Assembly (NCBI RefSeq): GCF_904831005.1
Contig: NZ_LR882982.1
Span: 3,038,001 to 3,102,000 of the forward strand
Source: Microbacterium hydrocarbonoxydans
GTDB lineage: Bacteria > Actinomycetota > Actinomycetes > Actinomycetales > Microbacteriaceae
Length of the DNA stretch: 64,000 nucleotides
Reading direction: 5' to 3'
Part shown: positions 9,189 through 18,194 of the stretch, in pieces
Layout: every line of letters starts with the position of its first letter
Position numbering within the stretch: position 1 is the first letter of the stretch
Translations under genes and position numbers: made by a program
The notes under the pieces: generated by a model
Told to the model about the DNA's origin: nothing
The model's database searches: none
What the model saw: the letters and a program-made list of their open reading frames with translations, nothing else

Positions 9189-9695
9189 TCAGCGTACGAA
9201 GCGCACTTCGGTCAGCGTCTCGCCGAGGAACGGCTCGGTGTGGCTGGCTCCGTCGAGCGTGAAGCCGTTGCGCGTGTAGAAGCGGTGCGCGCGGGGGTTG
9301 TCCTCGGCCACCCAGAGGTAGAGCGGCTCGTCGGTCTCGACCGCGGCGTCGAAGAGCTTCTGGCCGATGCCGGTGCCGTGGAACGCATCGAGCAGATAGA
9401 TGAAGTAGAGCTCGCGCATCGACGGCGCGTCCTTGTCGCGGGCGGGGCCGGACCCGGCGAATCCGACGATCTCGCCGTCGACGAGAGCCGCCTTCATCGT
9501 GAAGTCGGGACCCTGGGCTGCCCAGTGCGTCCACAGCTCGGCCATGCGACGGGGCGACACCTTCTCGAGGGCCGCCTTGCTGATCAGGTGGTCGTAGGTC
9601 TCGTGCCAGCACTGCGCGTGCACGCGACCCAGGGCTTCCGCATCCACATCACGGACCGGACGGACGATGACTTCAGGCTGGGCTTCGGCGCTCAT
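9189..9695 (-). CDS. GNAT-family N-acetyltransferase
   Basis: 168-residue acetyltransferase of the GNAT fold using acetyl-CoA; substrate unknown. Seen: N-terminal VIVRPVRDVDAEALGRVHAQCW, central FAGSGPA strand region, the acetyl-CoA pyrophosphate loop GTGIGQKLFD, and the C-terminal NPRAHRFYTRNGF helix typical of the family. The ATG at 9695 has TAGAGT 6 nt upstream, indicating a leaderless message. It is the only gene of its transcription unit and ends at the shared terminator. Confidence 0.9.
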   Translation of the reverse strand: MSAEAQPEVIVRPVRDVDAEALGRVHAQCWHETYDHLISKAALEKVSPRRMAELWTHWAAQGPDFTMKAALVDGEIVGFAGSGPARDKDAPSMRELYFIYLLDAFHGTGIGQKLFDAAVETDEPLYLWVAEDNPRAHRFYTRNGFTLDGASHTEPFLGETLTEVRFVR

Positions 9696-9701
9696 AGCGC
9701 G

Positions 9702-9707
9702 ACTCTA
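9702..9707 (-). promoter_or_regulatory. -10 box of a leaderless promoter (GNAT gene)
   Basis: TAGAGT on the minus strand, exactly 6 nt before the ATG at 9695. Confidence 0.55.
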
Positions 9708-9825
9708 CGCGCGGCTTTCGGGAACAGGAAATCGAGCGGATGCCGCCGCGGGCGTCGTTCGGGCCGCTGGAGGTGTCGGACAAAGAAATTCGGGATTCGT
9801 GCGCCGAAGGCTACGATCGGATCTC

Positions 9826-10386
9826 GTGAACGTGATCTGGCGCACCCTGCTCGTGATCCTCTCTGCGCGTCGTCGCGTGCGGCGCGGCAAGAGCCTCGAC
9901 CCCGCGGCCGTGAGCACGGTGACGCTCACCACCCTGCCGACGGACATCGACATCCTGCGCCATATGAACAACGGCCGCTACCTCTCGCTGTTCGATCTCG
10001 GTCGCTGGGATCTGCTGATCCGCACCGGGCTCTTCGACGCGATGAAGGACCGCGACTGGTACGCGGTGGTGTCGAGCGAGACGATCACGTTCCGCAAATC
10101 CCTGCAGCTGTGGCAGCGGTTCGAGGTGCAGTCGCGCTTCATCGGACACGACGACAAGGCGGTGTTCCTCGAGCACCGCGCGGTGGTGCGCGGCGAGGTC
10201 TACGCCCGGGCGATCGTCAGGTCGCGCATGCTGCGCCGCTCCGGCGGCACCGTCAGCAACGAGGAGCTCTTCGCCGCGGTCGGAAAGCCCGAGGGCGTGC
10301 CGGAGATCGACGCATGGGTGCACGACTGGGCCGCGGCATCCGCCCTGCCTCCCACCCGCGCCGCCGCTCCGAGCGTGTGGAGCTGA
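9826..10386 (+). CDS. Hotdog-fold acyl-CoA thioesterase
   Basis: 186-residue 4HBT/hotdog protein, probably a thioesterase. Seen: TLPTDIDILRHMNNGRY, matching the hotdog-family motif with an Asn-Asn-Gly after the His, then YLSLFDLGRWDLL and the long central strands ETITFRKSLQLWQRFEVQSRF. GTG at 9826 is chosen because TACGAT (9812-9817) lies 8 nt upstream, near-leaderless; the frame is open further upstream but without a start signal. The N-terminal helix IWRTLLVILSARRRVRRG is hydrophobic then basic. Two nt separate it from the next gene, so they are cotranscribed. Confidence 0.85.
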   Translation: MNVIWRTLLVILSARRRVRRGKSLDPAAVSTVTLTTLPTDIDILRHMNNGRYLSLFDLGRWDLLIRTGLFDAMKDRDWYAVVSSETITFRKSLQLWQRFEVQSRFIGHDDKAVFLEHRAVVRGEVYARAIVRSRMLRRSGGTVSNEELFAAVGKPEGVPEIDAWVHDWAAASALPPTRAAAPSVWS

Positions 10387-10388
10387 GC

Positions 10389-11228
10389 ATGACGTCTCCA
10401 TGGGGAATCGATGCGCGCTCGCCGGAGCGCACGCTGCTGGTCGGATGCGGCAAGATCGGCATCCGCCTGGGCGAAGGCCTGATCGCGCGCGGCGGAGAGG
10501 TCGTCGCGATCCGTCGCACGGCGAGCGGACTGCCTGCCGGATTCCGCACGATCGCCGCCGACCTCGAGAAGCCGCTCGCGCAGGCGCTTCCCGATTTCGA
10601 CTCGGTCGTGATCACGTTGCCACCGAGCCGCGCCGAGTCCGAGCGGGGCTCGATCTACCCGCTCGCGCTGCCGGCGATCGCCGACGCGCTGCCCTCGGTG
10701 CCGTCACGCGTCGTCTTCGTGTCGTCGACCCGGGTGTTCGAGGGGCGGCCGGGGCCGGTGCCGCTCACCGAGCGCGATGAGCCCGCGACGACCACTCCGG
10801 GCGGAGCGGCGCTCGTCGAGGGTGAGCGGCTGGCTCGCGAGCTGCTGGGCGCCGTGATCGTGCGGCCCGCGGGGATCTACGGGCCCGGGCGCGAATCGGT
10901 CATCCGCCGGGTGCTCGCGGGCGAGGCCATGGAGCTCACGCGCCGCACGAACCGCATCCACGAAACCGACGTCGTGCGGCTTCTCGACGTGCTGCTGCGC
11001 GCGGCCACGCCGCCGGAACTGGTGCACGGCGTCGACCGTGAGCCGGTGCTGCTCGGCGATGTCGTCGCGTTCATCGCGGCGGAACTCGGCGTGGCGCCGC
11101 CGCCTGCTGTGGAGCCGGCGACCGGCGGAGGCACCGTGCTCGACGGCAGCCTGCTGCTCGAGCTGCTCGGCGAGCTGCGGTATCCCACGTTCCGAGAGGG
11201 CTACGCCTCGCTGATCGCCGCGCGCTAG
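10389..11228 (+). CDS. NAD-dependent epimerase/dehydratase-like protein
   Basis: 279-residue extended short-chain dehydrogenase-like protein. Seen: N-terminal nucleotide-binding motif LLVGCGKIGIRLGEGL, VVFVSSTRVFEGR in the strand-4 region, and RPAGIYGPGRESVIRR in the substrate region. The classical Tyr-x-x-x-Lys pair is not evident, as in YeeZ-type relatives, so catalysis is uncertain. The ATG at 10389 follows the thioesterase stop by 2 nt. The long in-frame extension upstream to 9240 is an open-frame shadow of other genes. Confidence 0.85.
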   Translation: MTSPWGIDARSPERTLLVGCGKIGIRLGEGLIARGGEVVAIRRTASGLPAGFRTIAADLEKPLAQALPDFDSVVITLPPSRAESERGSIYPLALPAIADALPSVPSRVVFVSSTRVFEGRPGPVPLTERDEPATTTPGGAALVEGERLARELLGAVIVRPAGIYGPGRESVIRRVLAGEAMELTRRTNRIHETDVVRLLDVLLRAATPPELVHGVDREPVLLGDVVAFIAAELGVAPPPAVEPATGGGTVLDGSLLLELLGELRYPTFREGYASLIAAR

Positions 11229-11305
11229 CGCCTGCTTGCGCTCGCGCTCGCGCCTGCTCGTGCCCGCGCTCGCGCCTGTCCGTTCCGGCCGCGCTCGCGA
11301 CTGTC

Positions 11306-11410
11306 CGTTCCGGTCGCACTTCGTGCCGCCGGGTCTCGCGGTGGGCGGCACGAACTGCGACGGGAGTGGTCTGGGTCTCGCGGTGGGCGGCACGAAGTGC
11401 GACGGGAACG
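11306..11410. repeat. Long inverted repeat with tandem 42-bp units
   Basis: A 25-bp arm at 11306-11330 (begins CGTTCCGGTCGCACTTCG) is matched at 24 of 25 positions by the inverted arm at 11386-11410. A slightly diverged copy of the second arm lies one 42-bp period earlier, starting near 11344. It sits in the 241-bp gap between the epimerase-like gene and putA, and could form a strong stem in RNA or DNA. Confidence 0.85.
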
Positions 11411-11457
11411 AATGCCGGTCCCGCCCGTCGCTCAACGGCATGTCTGCATCTCGGTTC

Positions 11458-11463
11458 TAGGCT
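11458..11463 (+). promoter_or_regulatory. -10 box of a leaderless promoter (putA)
   Basis: TAGGCT ends exactly 6 nt before the putA ATG at 11470. Confidence 0.6.
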
Positions 11464-11469
11464 GAGCCC

Positions 11470-14400
11470 ATGGCAGACATGTCGCTCTCTGCGGATGCCG
11501 AATCCGCCCCACTCGCGGACCGAGCCGTCGAGCTGGCTCGGCGCTGGGCGATCGAGGCGGCGGCCGCCGATGTCGACCCTGCGGCCGAGCGTCTCGCCGG
11601 GGTGCTGCAAGACGTCAACGGGCTCCCGTTCACCCTGGGCTTCGTCGACGGCGTCATGCGTCCCGAGAGCCTCGGCGCGGCGGCATCCCGACTTCACCGC
11701 ATCGCGCCGATCGTGCCGGAGTTCCTGCCCTGGTACCTGCGGTCGGCGGTGCGGATCGGCGGCGGTGTCGCGCCTCTCCTCCCGACACCGGTCGTGCCCA
11801 TCGCGCGCAGGGTGCTCCGCGAGATGGTCGGTCACCTCGTGGTCGACGCTCGTCCCGCCAAGCTCGGCCCCGCGATCGCGAGGATCCGCGAATCGGGCTC
11901 GCGACTCAATCTCAACCTGCTCGGTGAGGCGGTGCTCGGCGAGAGCGAGGCCCGCCGGCGACTCGACGGCATCCACGAGCTCATCCGTCGTGCCGATGTC
12001 GACTACGTGTCGGTCAAGGTGTCGGCGATCATCAGCCACATCTCCATGTGGGCGTTCGATCAGATCGTCGACGAGGTGGTCGAACGGCTGCTGCCGCTGT
12101 ATCTGACGGCGGTCGGCGACGGCACCTTCATCAACCTCGACATGGAGGAGTACCGCGATCTCGACCTGACGATCGCGGTGTTCACGCGCATCCTCGAGGA
12201 TCCTCGGCTGCAGGGACTCGAGGCGGGCATCGTGCTGCAGGCGTATCTGCCCGATGCGCTGCCGGCACTGCAGCAGCTCACCGCGTGGGCGCGCGAACGC
12301 GTCGAGCACGGCGGTGCGCCGATCAAGGTGCGTCTCGTCAAGGGCGCCAACCTCGCCATGGAGCGGGTCGAGGCGCGCATGCACGGCTGGTCGCAGGCGA
12401 CCTACGACACCAAGCTCGACACCGACGCCAACTATCTGCGCTGCCTCGACTGGGCGCTGCGCCCCGAGAACCTCGAGGCTGTGCGCATCGGCATCGCGGG
12501 ACACAATCTTTTCGGCATCGCCTATGCCTGGCTGCTCGCGAGCGAACGAGGTGTCGCCACAGGTGCAGCGGCGGGGCAGCCGCTCGTGGAGTTCGAGATG
12601 CTGCTCGGCATGGCGCAGGGGCAGGTGCAGGCCGTCTCGCGCGAGGTCGGCGAGGTGCTGCTGTACGTGCCGGTCGTGAACCCCGACGAGTTCGACGTCG
12701 CGATCAGCTATCTCGTGAGGCGTCTCGAGGAGAACGCCTCGTCCGACAACTTCCTGTCCGCGGCGTTCCGACTCGATCATGATGAGACGCTCTTCGCCCG
12801 CGAGCGCGATCGGTTCCTCGATGCTCTGCAGCGTTCGACATCGCCGACTCTGCGAACGGGGCCGCTGCGCACGCAGGACCGGCAGGCGCCCGTGCACGAG
12901 TCGCTGCGCGCGGTACCGGTCGCGCCCGCGCCCGAAGAGGGGCTCACCCAAGCCGTGCTGGGGATCTCCCGCGGCTCTGAGGACTCGGGCGAGCCGTTCC
13001 TCGAGACCGCGGTGTACTCGCCGCGGGAACTCGAGCCCGATGCCGGCGGCGCGCGCGGTGATGCGGGCGGTGCGCCGGGCTTCACCAACACGGCCGACAC
13101 GGACCCCTCGCTCCCGGCCAACCGCGACTGGGCGCGCGACATCCACGCCCGTATCGCCGACTCCGACCTCGGCACCGCGACGATCGCCGACGCCCGGATC
13201 GATGAACTCGCGCAGCTCGACGACACGATCACCGGCGTGCACGAAGCCGGTGCGCTGTGGGGGGCCCGCCCTGCGACCGAGCGTGCCGAGATGCTGCTGC
13301 GCGCCGCCGCGGCGCTCGAGGCCCGACGTGGCGAGCTGATCGAGGTCGCGGCATCCGAGACCGGCAAGGTCTTCGGCGAAGCCGATGTCGAGGTCAGCGA
13401 GGCCGTCGACTTCGCCCGGTATTACGCGGCCAAGGCGAGAGAGCTGGATGCCGTGCCCGGAGCGGTGTTCGAACCCGCCCGCGTCACGGTGGTGACGCCG
13501 CCCTGGAACTTTCCTCTCGCGATCCCCGCAGGCGGAGTGCTCGCCGCGCTCGCGGCCGGTTCGGGCGTGGTCTTCAAGCCCGCGCCGCAGGCCCGTCGCT
13601 GCGCCGCGGTGATCGCCGAGACTCTCTGGGAGGCGGGCATCCCGCGCGATGTGCTCGCGCTCGTCGACATCGAGGAGGGTGAGCTCGGACGCGCCCTCAT
13701 CTCGCACGACGCGGTCGATCGCGTCATCCTCACCGGGTCGTGGGAGACGGCGGCGCTGTTCCGCTCCTGGCGACCCGACCTGCCGCTGCTCGCCGAGACG
13801 AGCGGCAAGAACGCCCTGATCATCACCCCGTCGGCCGACCTCGACCTCGCTGTATCCGATCTCGTGCGCAGCGCATTCGGACATGCGGGGCAGAAGTGCT
13901 CTGCGGCCTCGCTCGCGATCCTGGTGGGACCTGTGGGTCGGTCCCAGCGGTTCGCCCGGCAGCTCGCGGATGCCACACGCTCGCTGCATGTCGCCCCGCC
14001 CACCGATCCGCTCGCGGAGGTCGGACCGGTCATCGAGCGGCCCCAGGGCAAGCTGGCCTGGGCGCTCACCGAACTCGAGGGCGAAGAGCGATGGCTCATC
14101 GAACCCGCGGTGTCGGTCGACGACGCGAGCGGCAGGCTCTGGCGCCCAGGCATCCGCATCGGCGTGCAGCCCGGCTCCCGCTTCCACACCGAGGAGTTCT
14201 TCGGCCCCGTGCTCGGCATCATGCACGCGCCCACGCTGGAACGTGCGATCGAACTGCAGAACGCCACGGCCTACGGTCTCACCGCCGGGCTGCACACGCA
14301 GGACCCCGCCGATCTGGCGCTGTGGCTCGACACGGTGCAGGCCGGCAACCTCTACGTGAACCGCGGCATCACGGGGGCGATCGTCCAGCGGCAGCCGTTC

Positions 14401-15171
14401 GGCGGCTGGAAGCGGTCGTCCGTGGGTCCCGGGGCGAAGGCCGGTGGGCCGAACTACCTCGTGGGACTCGGCTCCTGGCGGTCGCGGGCGACGGGCCCCG
14501 TCTCGAGCACCCTGCACCTGCGAGGACTCGACTCGCGCATCACCGAGCTCATCGAGTCGGCGCAGCCCTCGCTCGGCTATGAGGCGTTCGAGTGGCTCCG
14601 CCGGTCGGCGCTGTCCGACGCGCTGGCGTGGGATCGCGAGTTCGGTCAGGTGCGCGACGTCTCGCATCTGGGCGTCGAGCGCAATCTCTTCCGCTACCGG
14701 CCGGTGCCGGTCGAGATCAGGGCCACGGCGGATGCCGGCTGGCAGGAGCTGCTGCGCGTCGTCGTCGCGGCCGTGCGTGCCGGGGCCGGCTTCGTGCTCT
14801 CGACCCCGGTCGGCCTGCCGCCCGAAGTGAGGCGGGCGCTCGGCGATCTGGGCGCCACAGTCTTCATGGAGAGCGACGACGAGTGGATCGAGCGGGTGCG
14901 TCGCCGTGCAGAGTCCGCGGGAGGGCTCGACGCACTTCGCGAGGCTCCGACGCCGGATCGCGTGCGGCTCGTCGGGGCCCGCTCGTCGGTGGCGGCGCTG
15001 CACCGGGCGCTCGCCGTGGCCGTCGACGGCGATCCCGACCTCGCGGTGTACGACGGCGAGGTCACCTCGGCCGGACGCATCGAGCTGCTGCCCTTCGTGC
15101 ATGAGCAGGCGATCGCGATCACCGCGCATCGCTACGGAAACCCCGACGACTGGAGTGCCGAGGTCATCTGA
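11470..15171 (+). CDS. putA: Bifunctional proline dehydrogenase / L-glutamate gamma-semialdehyde dehydrogenase
   Basis: 1233-residue PutA that oxidises proline to pyrroline-5-carboxylate (FAD) and then to glutamate (NAD+). The proline dehydrogenase barrel spans about residues 120-430 (LNLNLLGEAVLG, RLVKGANLAMERVE, FEMLLGMAQGQ, and the C-terminal substrate helix SYLVRRLEENASSDNFL). A ~100-residue linker follows. The aldehyde dehydrogenase domain spans about 530-1010 with Glu776 (LLAETSGKN) and catalytic Cys810 (HAGQKCSAASL). The remaining ~200 residues form the C-terminal domain usual in long PutA proteins. No DNA-binding ribbon-helix-helix is seen at the N-terminus, so it is not the autorepressing type. 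TAGGCT lies 6 nt before the ATG. Confidence 0.95.
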   Translation: MADMSLSADAESAPLADRAVELARRWAIEAAAADVDPAAERLAGVLQDVNGLPFTLGFVDGVMRPESLGAAASRLHRIAPIVPEFLPWYLRSAVRIGGGVAPLLPTPVVPIARRVLREMVGHLVVDARPAKLGPAIARIRESGSRLNLNLLGEAVLGESEARRRLDGIHELIRRADVDYVSVKVSAIISHISMWAFDQIVDEVVERLLPLYLTAVGDGTFINLDMEEYRDLDLTIAVFTRILEDPRLQGLEAGIVLQAYLPDALPALQQLTAWARERVEHGGAPIKVRLVKGANLAMERVEARMHGWSQATYDTKLDTDANYLRCLDWALRPENLEAVRIGIAGHNLFGIAYAWLLASERGVATGAAAGQPLVEFEMLLGMAQGQVQAVSREVGEVLLYVPVVNPDEFDVAISYLVRRLEENASSDNFLSAAFRLDHDETLFARERDRFLDALQRSTSPTLRTGPLRTQDRQAPVHESLRAVPVAPAPEEGLTQAVLGISRGSEDSGEPFLETAVYSPRELEPDAGGARGDAGGAPGFTNTADTDPSLPANRDWARDIHARIADSDLGTATIADARIDELAQLDDTITGVHEAGALWGARPATERAEMLLRAAAALEARRGELIEVAASETGKVFGEADVEVSEAVDFARYYAAKARELDAVPGAVFEPARVTVVTPPWNFPLAIPAGGVLAALAAGSGVVFKPAPQARRCAAVIAETLWEAGIPRDVLALVDIEEGELGRALISHDAVDRVILTGSWETAALFRSWRPDLPLLAETSGKNALIITPSADLDLAVSDLVRSAFGHAGQKCSAASLAILVGPVGRSQRFARQLADATRSLHVAPPTDPLAEVGPVIERPQGKLAWALTELEGEERWLIEPAVSVDDASGRLWRPGIRIGVQPGSRFHTEEFFGPVLGIMHAPTLERAIELQNATAYGLTAGLHTQDPADLALWLDTVQAGNLYVNRGITGAIVQRQPFGGWKRSSVGPGAKAGGPNYLVGLGSWRSRATGPVSSTLHLRGLDSRITELIESAQPSLGYEAFEWLRRSALSDALAWDREFGQVRDVSHLGVERNLFRYRPVPVEIRATADAGWQELLRVVVAAVRAGAGFVLSTPVGLPPEVRRALGDLGATVFMESDDEWIERVRRRAESAGGLDALREAPTPDRVRLVGARSSVAALHRALAVAVDGDPDLAVYDGEVTSAGRIELLPFVHEQAIAITAHRYGNPDDWSAEVI

Positions 15172-15268
15172 CGGCGCGCGGCCCTCCGCCCCGTCTGCCG
15201 GGGAGGGGGGCGGGAAGGTACGTTGTTGGTGCCGCACCGGAGGAGGGCTGCCGCACCGACCATCAGAA

Positions 15269-15286
15269 TGTAAAGAATTCTTGACA
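15269..15286. promoter_or_regulatory. Palindromic operator, upstream copy
   Basis: TGTAAAGAATTCTTGACA, an 18-bp near-perfect palindrome whose right end is the TTGACA -35 box. A second copy lies at 15313-15330. Probably bound by the XRE regulator encoded two genes downstream. Confidence 0.75.
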
Positions 15287-15310
15287 CAATGGATGCCGCG
15301 GGCGTACTCT
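15281..15310 (+). promoter_or_regulatory. Promoter of the membrane protein/XRE operon
   Basis: Consensus -35 TTGACA (15281-15286), 18-bp spacer, -10 TACTCT (15305-15310). It is bracketed by two copies of an 18-bp palindrome, so repressor binding would block RNA polymerase. Confidence 0.75.
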
Positions 15311-15312
15311 CA

Positions 15313-15330
15313 TGTCAAGAATCTTTGACA
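15313..15330. promoter_or_regulatory. Palindromic operator, downstream copy
   Basis: TGTCAAGAATCTTTGACA; arms TGTCAA and TTGACA are perfectly inverted. It begins 44 bp after the upstream copy (about four helical turns), just after the -10 box and before the GGGAGG ribosome binding site (15332-15337). Confidence 0.75.
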
Positions 15331-15341
15331 TGGGAGGCATC

Positions 15342-15776
15342 ATGGTCTACGAAGAGCGCAACGCGTGGGCGGGGCTCATCGTCGGTGTGCTCGTGATCGG
15401 CGGCTACGTCGTGGTCATGCTGCAGCAGTCTGCCGACCGGCCGGTGACCGAGGTCGACTGGCTCCCGCCGATGCTCTGGACGATCGGCATCGGCATCGTG
15501 GCGACGATCGCCCTCAGCATCGTGTGGGGCATCATCGCCAGCGCCAAGGACCCCGACGGGGTGGGTGCGTCGGATGTGCGTGACCGCGACATCAGCCGCA
15601 TGGGCAGCCGCGTCGAGCAGGCGTTCGTCGTGATCGCGGGGCTCGGGGTGATCGCGCTGTGCGCCGTGGACGCTGACGTCTTCTGGATCGCCAACACCAT
15701 GTTCGCGGGCTTCGCCGTCTCGGCCATGGTCGGGGGCATCGCCCGGGTCGTCGCCTATCGTCGGGGACTCGTCTGA
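15342..15776 (+). CDS. Small membrane protein of unknown function
   Basis: 144-residue hydrophobic protein with about four predicted membrane segments ([57 protein letters not shown], and [19 protein letters not shown]) and a short charged loop ([18 protein letters not shown]) between the second and third. No family is recognised with confidence, though small four-helix proteins beside XRE regulators are a recurring pair in Gram-positive bacteria. The ATG at 15342 is chosen because GGGAGG precedes it; the upstream ATG at 15312 lies next to the operator. Its stop overlaps the XRE start by one base, so the two form an operon. Confidence 0.75.
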   Translation: MVYEERNAWAGLIVGVLVIGGYVVVMLQQSADRPVTEVDWLPPMLWTIGIGIVATIALSIVWGIIASAKDPDGVGASDVRDRDISRMGSRVEQAFVVIAGLGVIALCAVDADVFWIANTMFAGFAVSAMVGGIARVVAYRRGLV

Positions 15777-16006
15777 TGGTCAAGCCCACGCTCGTCTCCA
15801 ACCGCATCCGCGCGCATCGTGAAGCCGCGGGTCTCACCCAGGCCGAGCTCGCGCGCCGCATCGGCGTCACGCGGCAGACGCTCATCGCCATCGAGCAGGA
15901 GAAGTACTCTCCGTCGCTCGAACTCGCGTTCCAGATCGCGCGGGCCTTCGGGGTGGGCCTCGACGATCTCTTCCAGTACCCCGAACCCATCACGAAGGAT
16001 GCCTGA
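15776..16006 (+). CDS. XRE-family transcriptional regulator
   Basis: 76-residue single-domain helix-turn-helix protein ([20 protein letters not shown] then [20 protein letters not shown]), related to Cro/CI and to YozG-type regulators. No sensor domain is present. It is cotranscribed with the membrane protein, from a promoter carrying two 18-bp palindromes, which fits an autorepressing dimer. The next gene starts one base after its stop and may be in the same operon. Confidence 0.9.
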   Translation: MVKPTLVSNRIRAHREAAGLTQAELARRIGVTRQTLIAIEQEKYSPSLELAFQIARAFGVGLDDLFQYPEPITKDA

Positions 16007-16007
16007 G

Positions 16008-17063
16008 ATGAGCGAGACGCGACCCGCCGGCGGTCCTCCCGCCGGCACCATGCGCGCGTGGCGACGGGAGAGCTATGGCTCCGCCGACGGCGTGCGGCTC
16101 GAGCAGATCCCCATTCCGGTGCCGAGGCGCGGCGAGGCGCTGCTGCGCGTGCACGCCACAGCGCTGAACGCCGGAGACGTGCGGCTGATGCTCGGAGACC
16201 CCTTGCTGGTGCGGCCCGTCTTCGGCCTCACGCGGCCCCGGCATCCGGTGCGTGGGATGGATGTGGCGGGTGAGGTCGTCGCCACGGGCCGGGCCGTCAT
16301 CGGCGCAGAGGTCGGTGAAGCGGTCGTGGGCGAGCTGGTCGGCGGCGGCGGGCTCGCCGAGTACGTCACGGTGCCGGCGACGCGGCTCGTGCCGATTCGT
16401 CCGGGCGTGAGCGCCGTGGCAGCGGCCAGCCTGCCGATCGCCGGCGGCACGGCCTGGCAGGCGCTCGACCTCGCCGGCGTGGGGTTGGGCGACGGGGCGG
16501 CCCGGCGTGACAAGCGCGAGCGCGAGCGTGTGCTCGTGATCGGAGCCTCCGGCGGCGTCGGCACGTTCGCCGTGCAGCTCGCCGCGCTGCGGGGAGCGGA
16601 GGTCTGGGCGACGTGCGGCGAGCGCAACATGTCGCTGGTCGAGCACCTCGGTGCCGCGCACACCCTCGATCATCGGCGCTCACCGCTGTCGGAGCTGCCG
16701 GCATCGCATTTCGATGCGGTGATCGACATCGCCGGCGGCGTCGACCTTCGCACGCTGCAGAGGTTGCTCGTGCCCGGCGGCTCAGCGGTGCTCGTGGCGG
16801 GCAACGGCGGTCACGTGCTCGGACCGGTGCCGCGGATGCTCGAGGCGGCCTACCGATCCATCGGGTCGACGAGACGCATTCGCCCTCTCGCCGCGACGCC
16901 GCGTCCCGAGGTGACTGCCAGACTGCTCGATCTCGTCGCCGACGGCCGTGTCACTCCGGTCGTCGAACGCGAGTACGGCTTCGACGAGGCATCCGAGGCA
17001 CTGCTCCACCTCGAGGCGGGGCACACCGTCGGCAAACTCGTCGTTCGGGCCGCCTTCGAGTAG
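16008..17063 (+). CDS. Zinc-independent quinone oxidoreductase-like alcohol dehydrogenase (MDR)
   Basis: Medium-chain dehydrogenase/reductase of 351 residues, quinone oxidoreductase subgroup. Seen: N-terminal GroES-like domain (MRAWRRESYGSADGVRL...RVHATALNAGDVRLMLG), Rossmann domain with VIGASGGVGTFAVQLA for NAD(P)H, and no cysteine or histidine clusters for catalytic or structural zinc. It likely reduces a quinone, enal or similar compound; substrate unknown. The ATG at 16008 follows the XRE stop by one base, suggesting cotranscription and possible control by that regulator. Confidence 0.87.
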   Translation: MSETRPAGGPPAGTMRAWRRESYGSADGVRLEQIPIPVPRRGEALLRVHATALNAGDVRLMLGDPLLVRPVFGLTRPRHPVRGMDVAGEVVATGRAVIGAEVGEAVVGELVGGGGLAEYVTVPATRLVPIRPGVSAVAAASLPIAGGTAWQALDLAGVGLGDGAARRDKRERERVLVIGASGGVGTFAVQLAALRGAEVWATCGERNMSLVEHLGAAHTLDHRRSPLSELPASHFDAVIDIAGGVDLRTLQRLLVPGGSAVLVAGNGGHVLGPVPRMLEAAYRSIGSTRRIRPLAATPRPEVTARLLDLVADGRVTPVVEREYGFDEASEALLHLEAGHTVGKLVVRAAFE

Positions 17064-17073
17064 CGCGCTTGGC

Positions 17074-17190
17074 AGATTCTGTCGTCCGGGAACTGCACAG
17101 TGAGCGATTCGAACAGGGGAGGGGCCGCCCAGCAGGGAGGGGCGCCGAGCGGCCGCGCTCTGGCGGCGTGCAGGGAGCGGATGACAGAAT
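17074..17190. repeat. Inverted repeat, arms about 23-25 bp
   Basis: Arm at 17074-17098 (ATTCTGTCGTCCGGGAACTGC...) is inverted with mismatches at 17168-17190 (GTGCAGGGAGCGGATGACAG...). It lies in the 243-bp gap between the oxidoreductase and the arginine-hydrolase gene. Same design as the other intergenic inverted-repeat loci but with its own arm sequence. The rest of the gap shows nothing else recognisable. Confidence 0.7.
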
Positions 17191-17306
17191 GGATGCCGGC
17201 GTGCTCGAGTCGCATCTTCCCCGGCCCCCGCTCTCGATGAGCGAACCGGGTCGAAGGACCGCCGGGCCCCTGGACAGCGTCCGCCGCATCCCGTTCGAGG
17301 AGCCCC

Positions 17307-18194
17307 ATGACTGTCGAAACCACTGCGCCGGCATCCGAGACCGCAGCCCCGGTCCGCACCGCACACCACCGTCGCTACCTCATGTGCACGCCGTCGCACT
17401 TCACGGTGAACTACTCGATCAACCCGTGGATGGAGCCGTCGAAGCCCACCGACACCGCCCGGGCCGTCGCGCAGTGGCAGAAGCTGCACGACCTGTACCT
17501 CGAGCTCGGTCACGAGGTCGAGCTGATCGAGCCGCTCGCCGGCTACCCCGACATGGTCTACACGGCGAACGGCGGGTTCCTGATCGACGGTCGCGCCTAC
17601 GTGCCGAAGTTCCGGTTCGTCGAGCGTCAGGGCGAGGCCCCCGCCTTCGCGGACTGGTTCCGTGCGGCCGGCTTCGACACCGTGATCCCCGAGGAGGTCA
17701 ACGAGGGTGAGGGCGACTTCCTGCTCGTCGGCGACGTGATCCTCGCCGGCACCGGCTTCCGTTCCACCGGCGACAGCCACCGCGAGGTCGGTGAGGTCTT
17801 CGGTCGCGAGGTCGTGTCGCTGAACCTGGTCGACCCGCGCTTCTACCACCTCGACACCGCCATCGCAGTGCTCGACCCCGTGCAGGGCGTGGAGAACGGC
17901 GGCCCGGAGCGCGCGAACATCGCCTACCTGCCTGGTGCGTTCGACGACGCCAGCCGCGCGATCCTCGAGGAGCGCTTTCCCGACGCGATCCTCGTCTCGG
18001 ACGAGGACGGCTCGGTGTTCGGGCTGAACTCGGCGAGCGACGGCTACAACGTCGTCATCTCTCCCCGCGCCCAGGGCTTCGAGAAGCAGCTGCGCGAGCG
18101 CGGGTACAACCCGATCATGGTCGACCTCTCCGAGCTGCTGCTCGGCGGCGGCGGCATCAAGTGCTGCACGCTGGAACTGCGCGGCGAGGCATGA
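17307..18194 (+). CDS. Dimethylarginine dimethylaminohydrolase / arginine deiminase-family protein
   Basis: 295-residue amidinotransferase-fold hydrolase. Seen: YLMCTPSHFTVNYSINPWM near the N-terminus, PDMVYTANGGFLI carrying the guanidine-binding Asp region, EGEGDFLLVGD, FYHLDTAIAVL with the catalytic His, and C-terminal GGGGIKCCTLEL with the expected nucleophilic Cys at residue 286. The family hydrolyses arginine or methylated arginines to citrulline; ornithine-producing members also exist. Coupling to ornithine aminotransferase by a 4-bp overlap suggests that the product is routed to ornithine or that the enzyme belongs to arginine degradation. Exact substrate is open. GAGGAG precedes the ATG. 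Confidence 0.85.
   Translation: MTVETTAPASETAAPVRTAHHRRYLMCTPSHFTVNYSINPWMEPSKPTDTARAVAQWQKLHDLYLELGHEVELIEPLAGYPDMVYTANGGFLIDGRAYVPKFRFVERQGEAPAFADWFRAAGFDTVIPEEVNEGEGDFLLVGDVILAGTGFRSTGDSHREVGEVFGREVVSLNLVDPRFYHLDTAIAVLDPVQGVENGGPERANIAYLPGAFDDASRAILEERFPDAILVSDEDGSVFGLNSASDGYNVVISPRAQGFEKQLRERGYNPIMVDLSELLLGGGGIKCCTLELRGEA

Noticed and set aside
11071..15237. 1388-residue open frame on the minus strand across putA
   Set aside because: Antisense to a full-length PutA with intact catalytic residues; Arg/His/Asp-rich composition typical of the reverse frame of high-GC genes, no domain.
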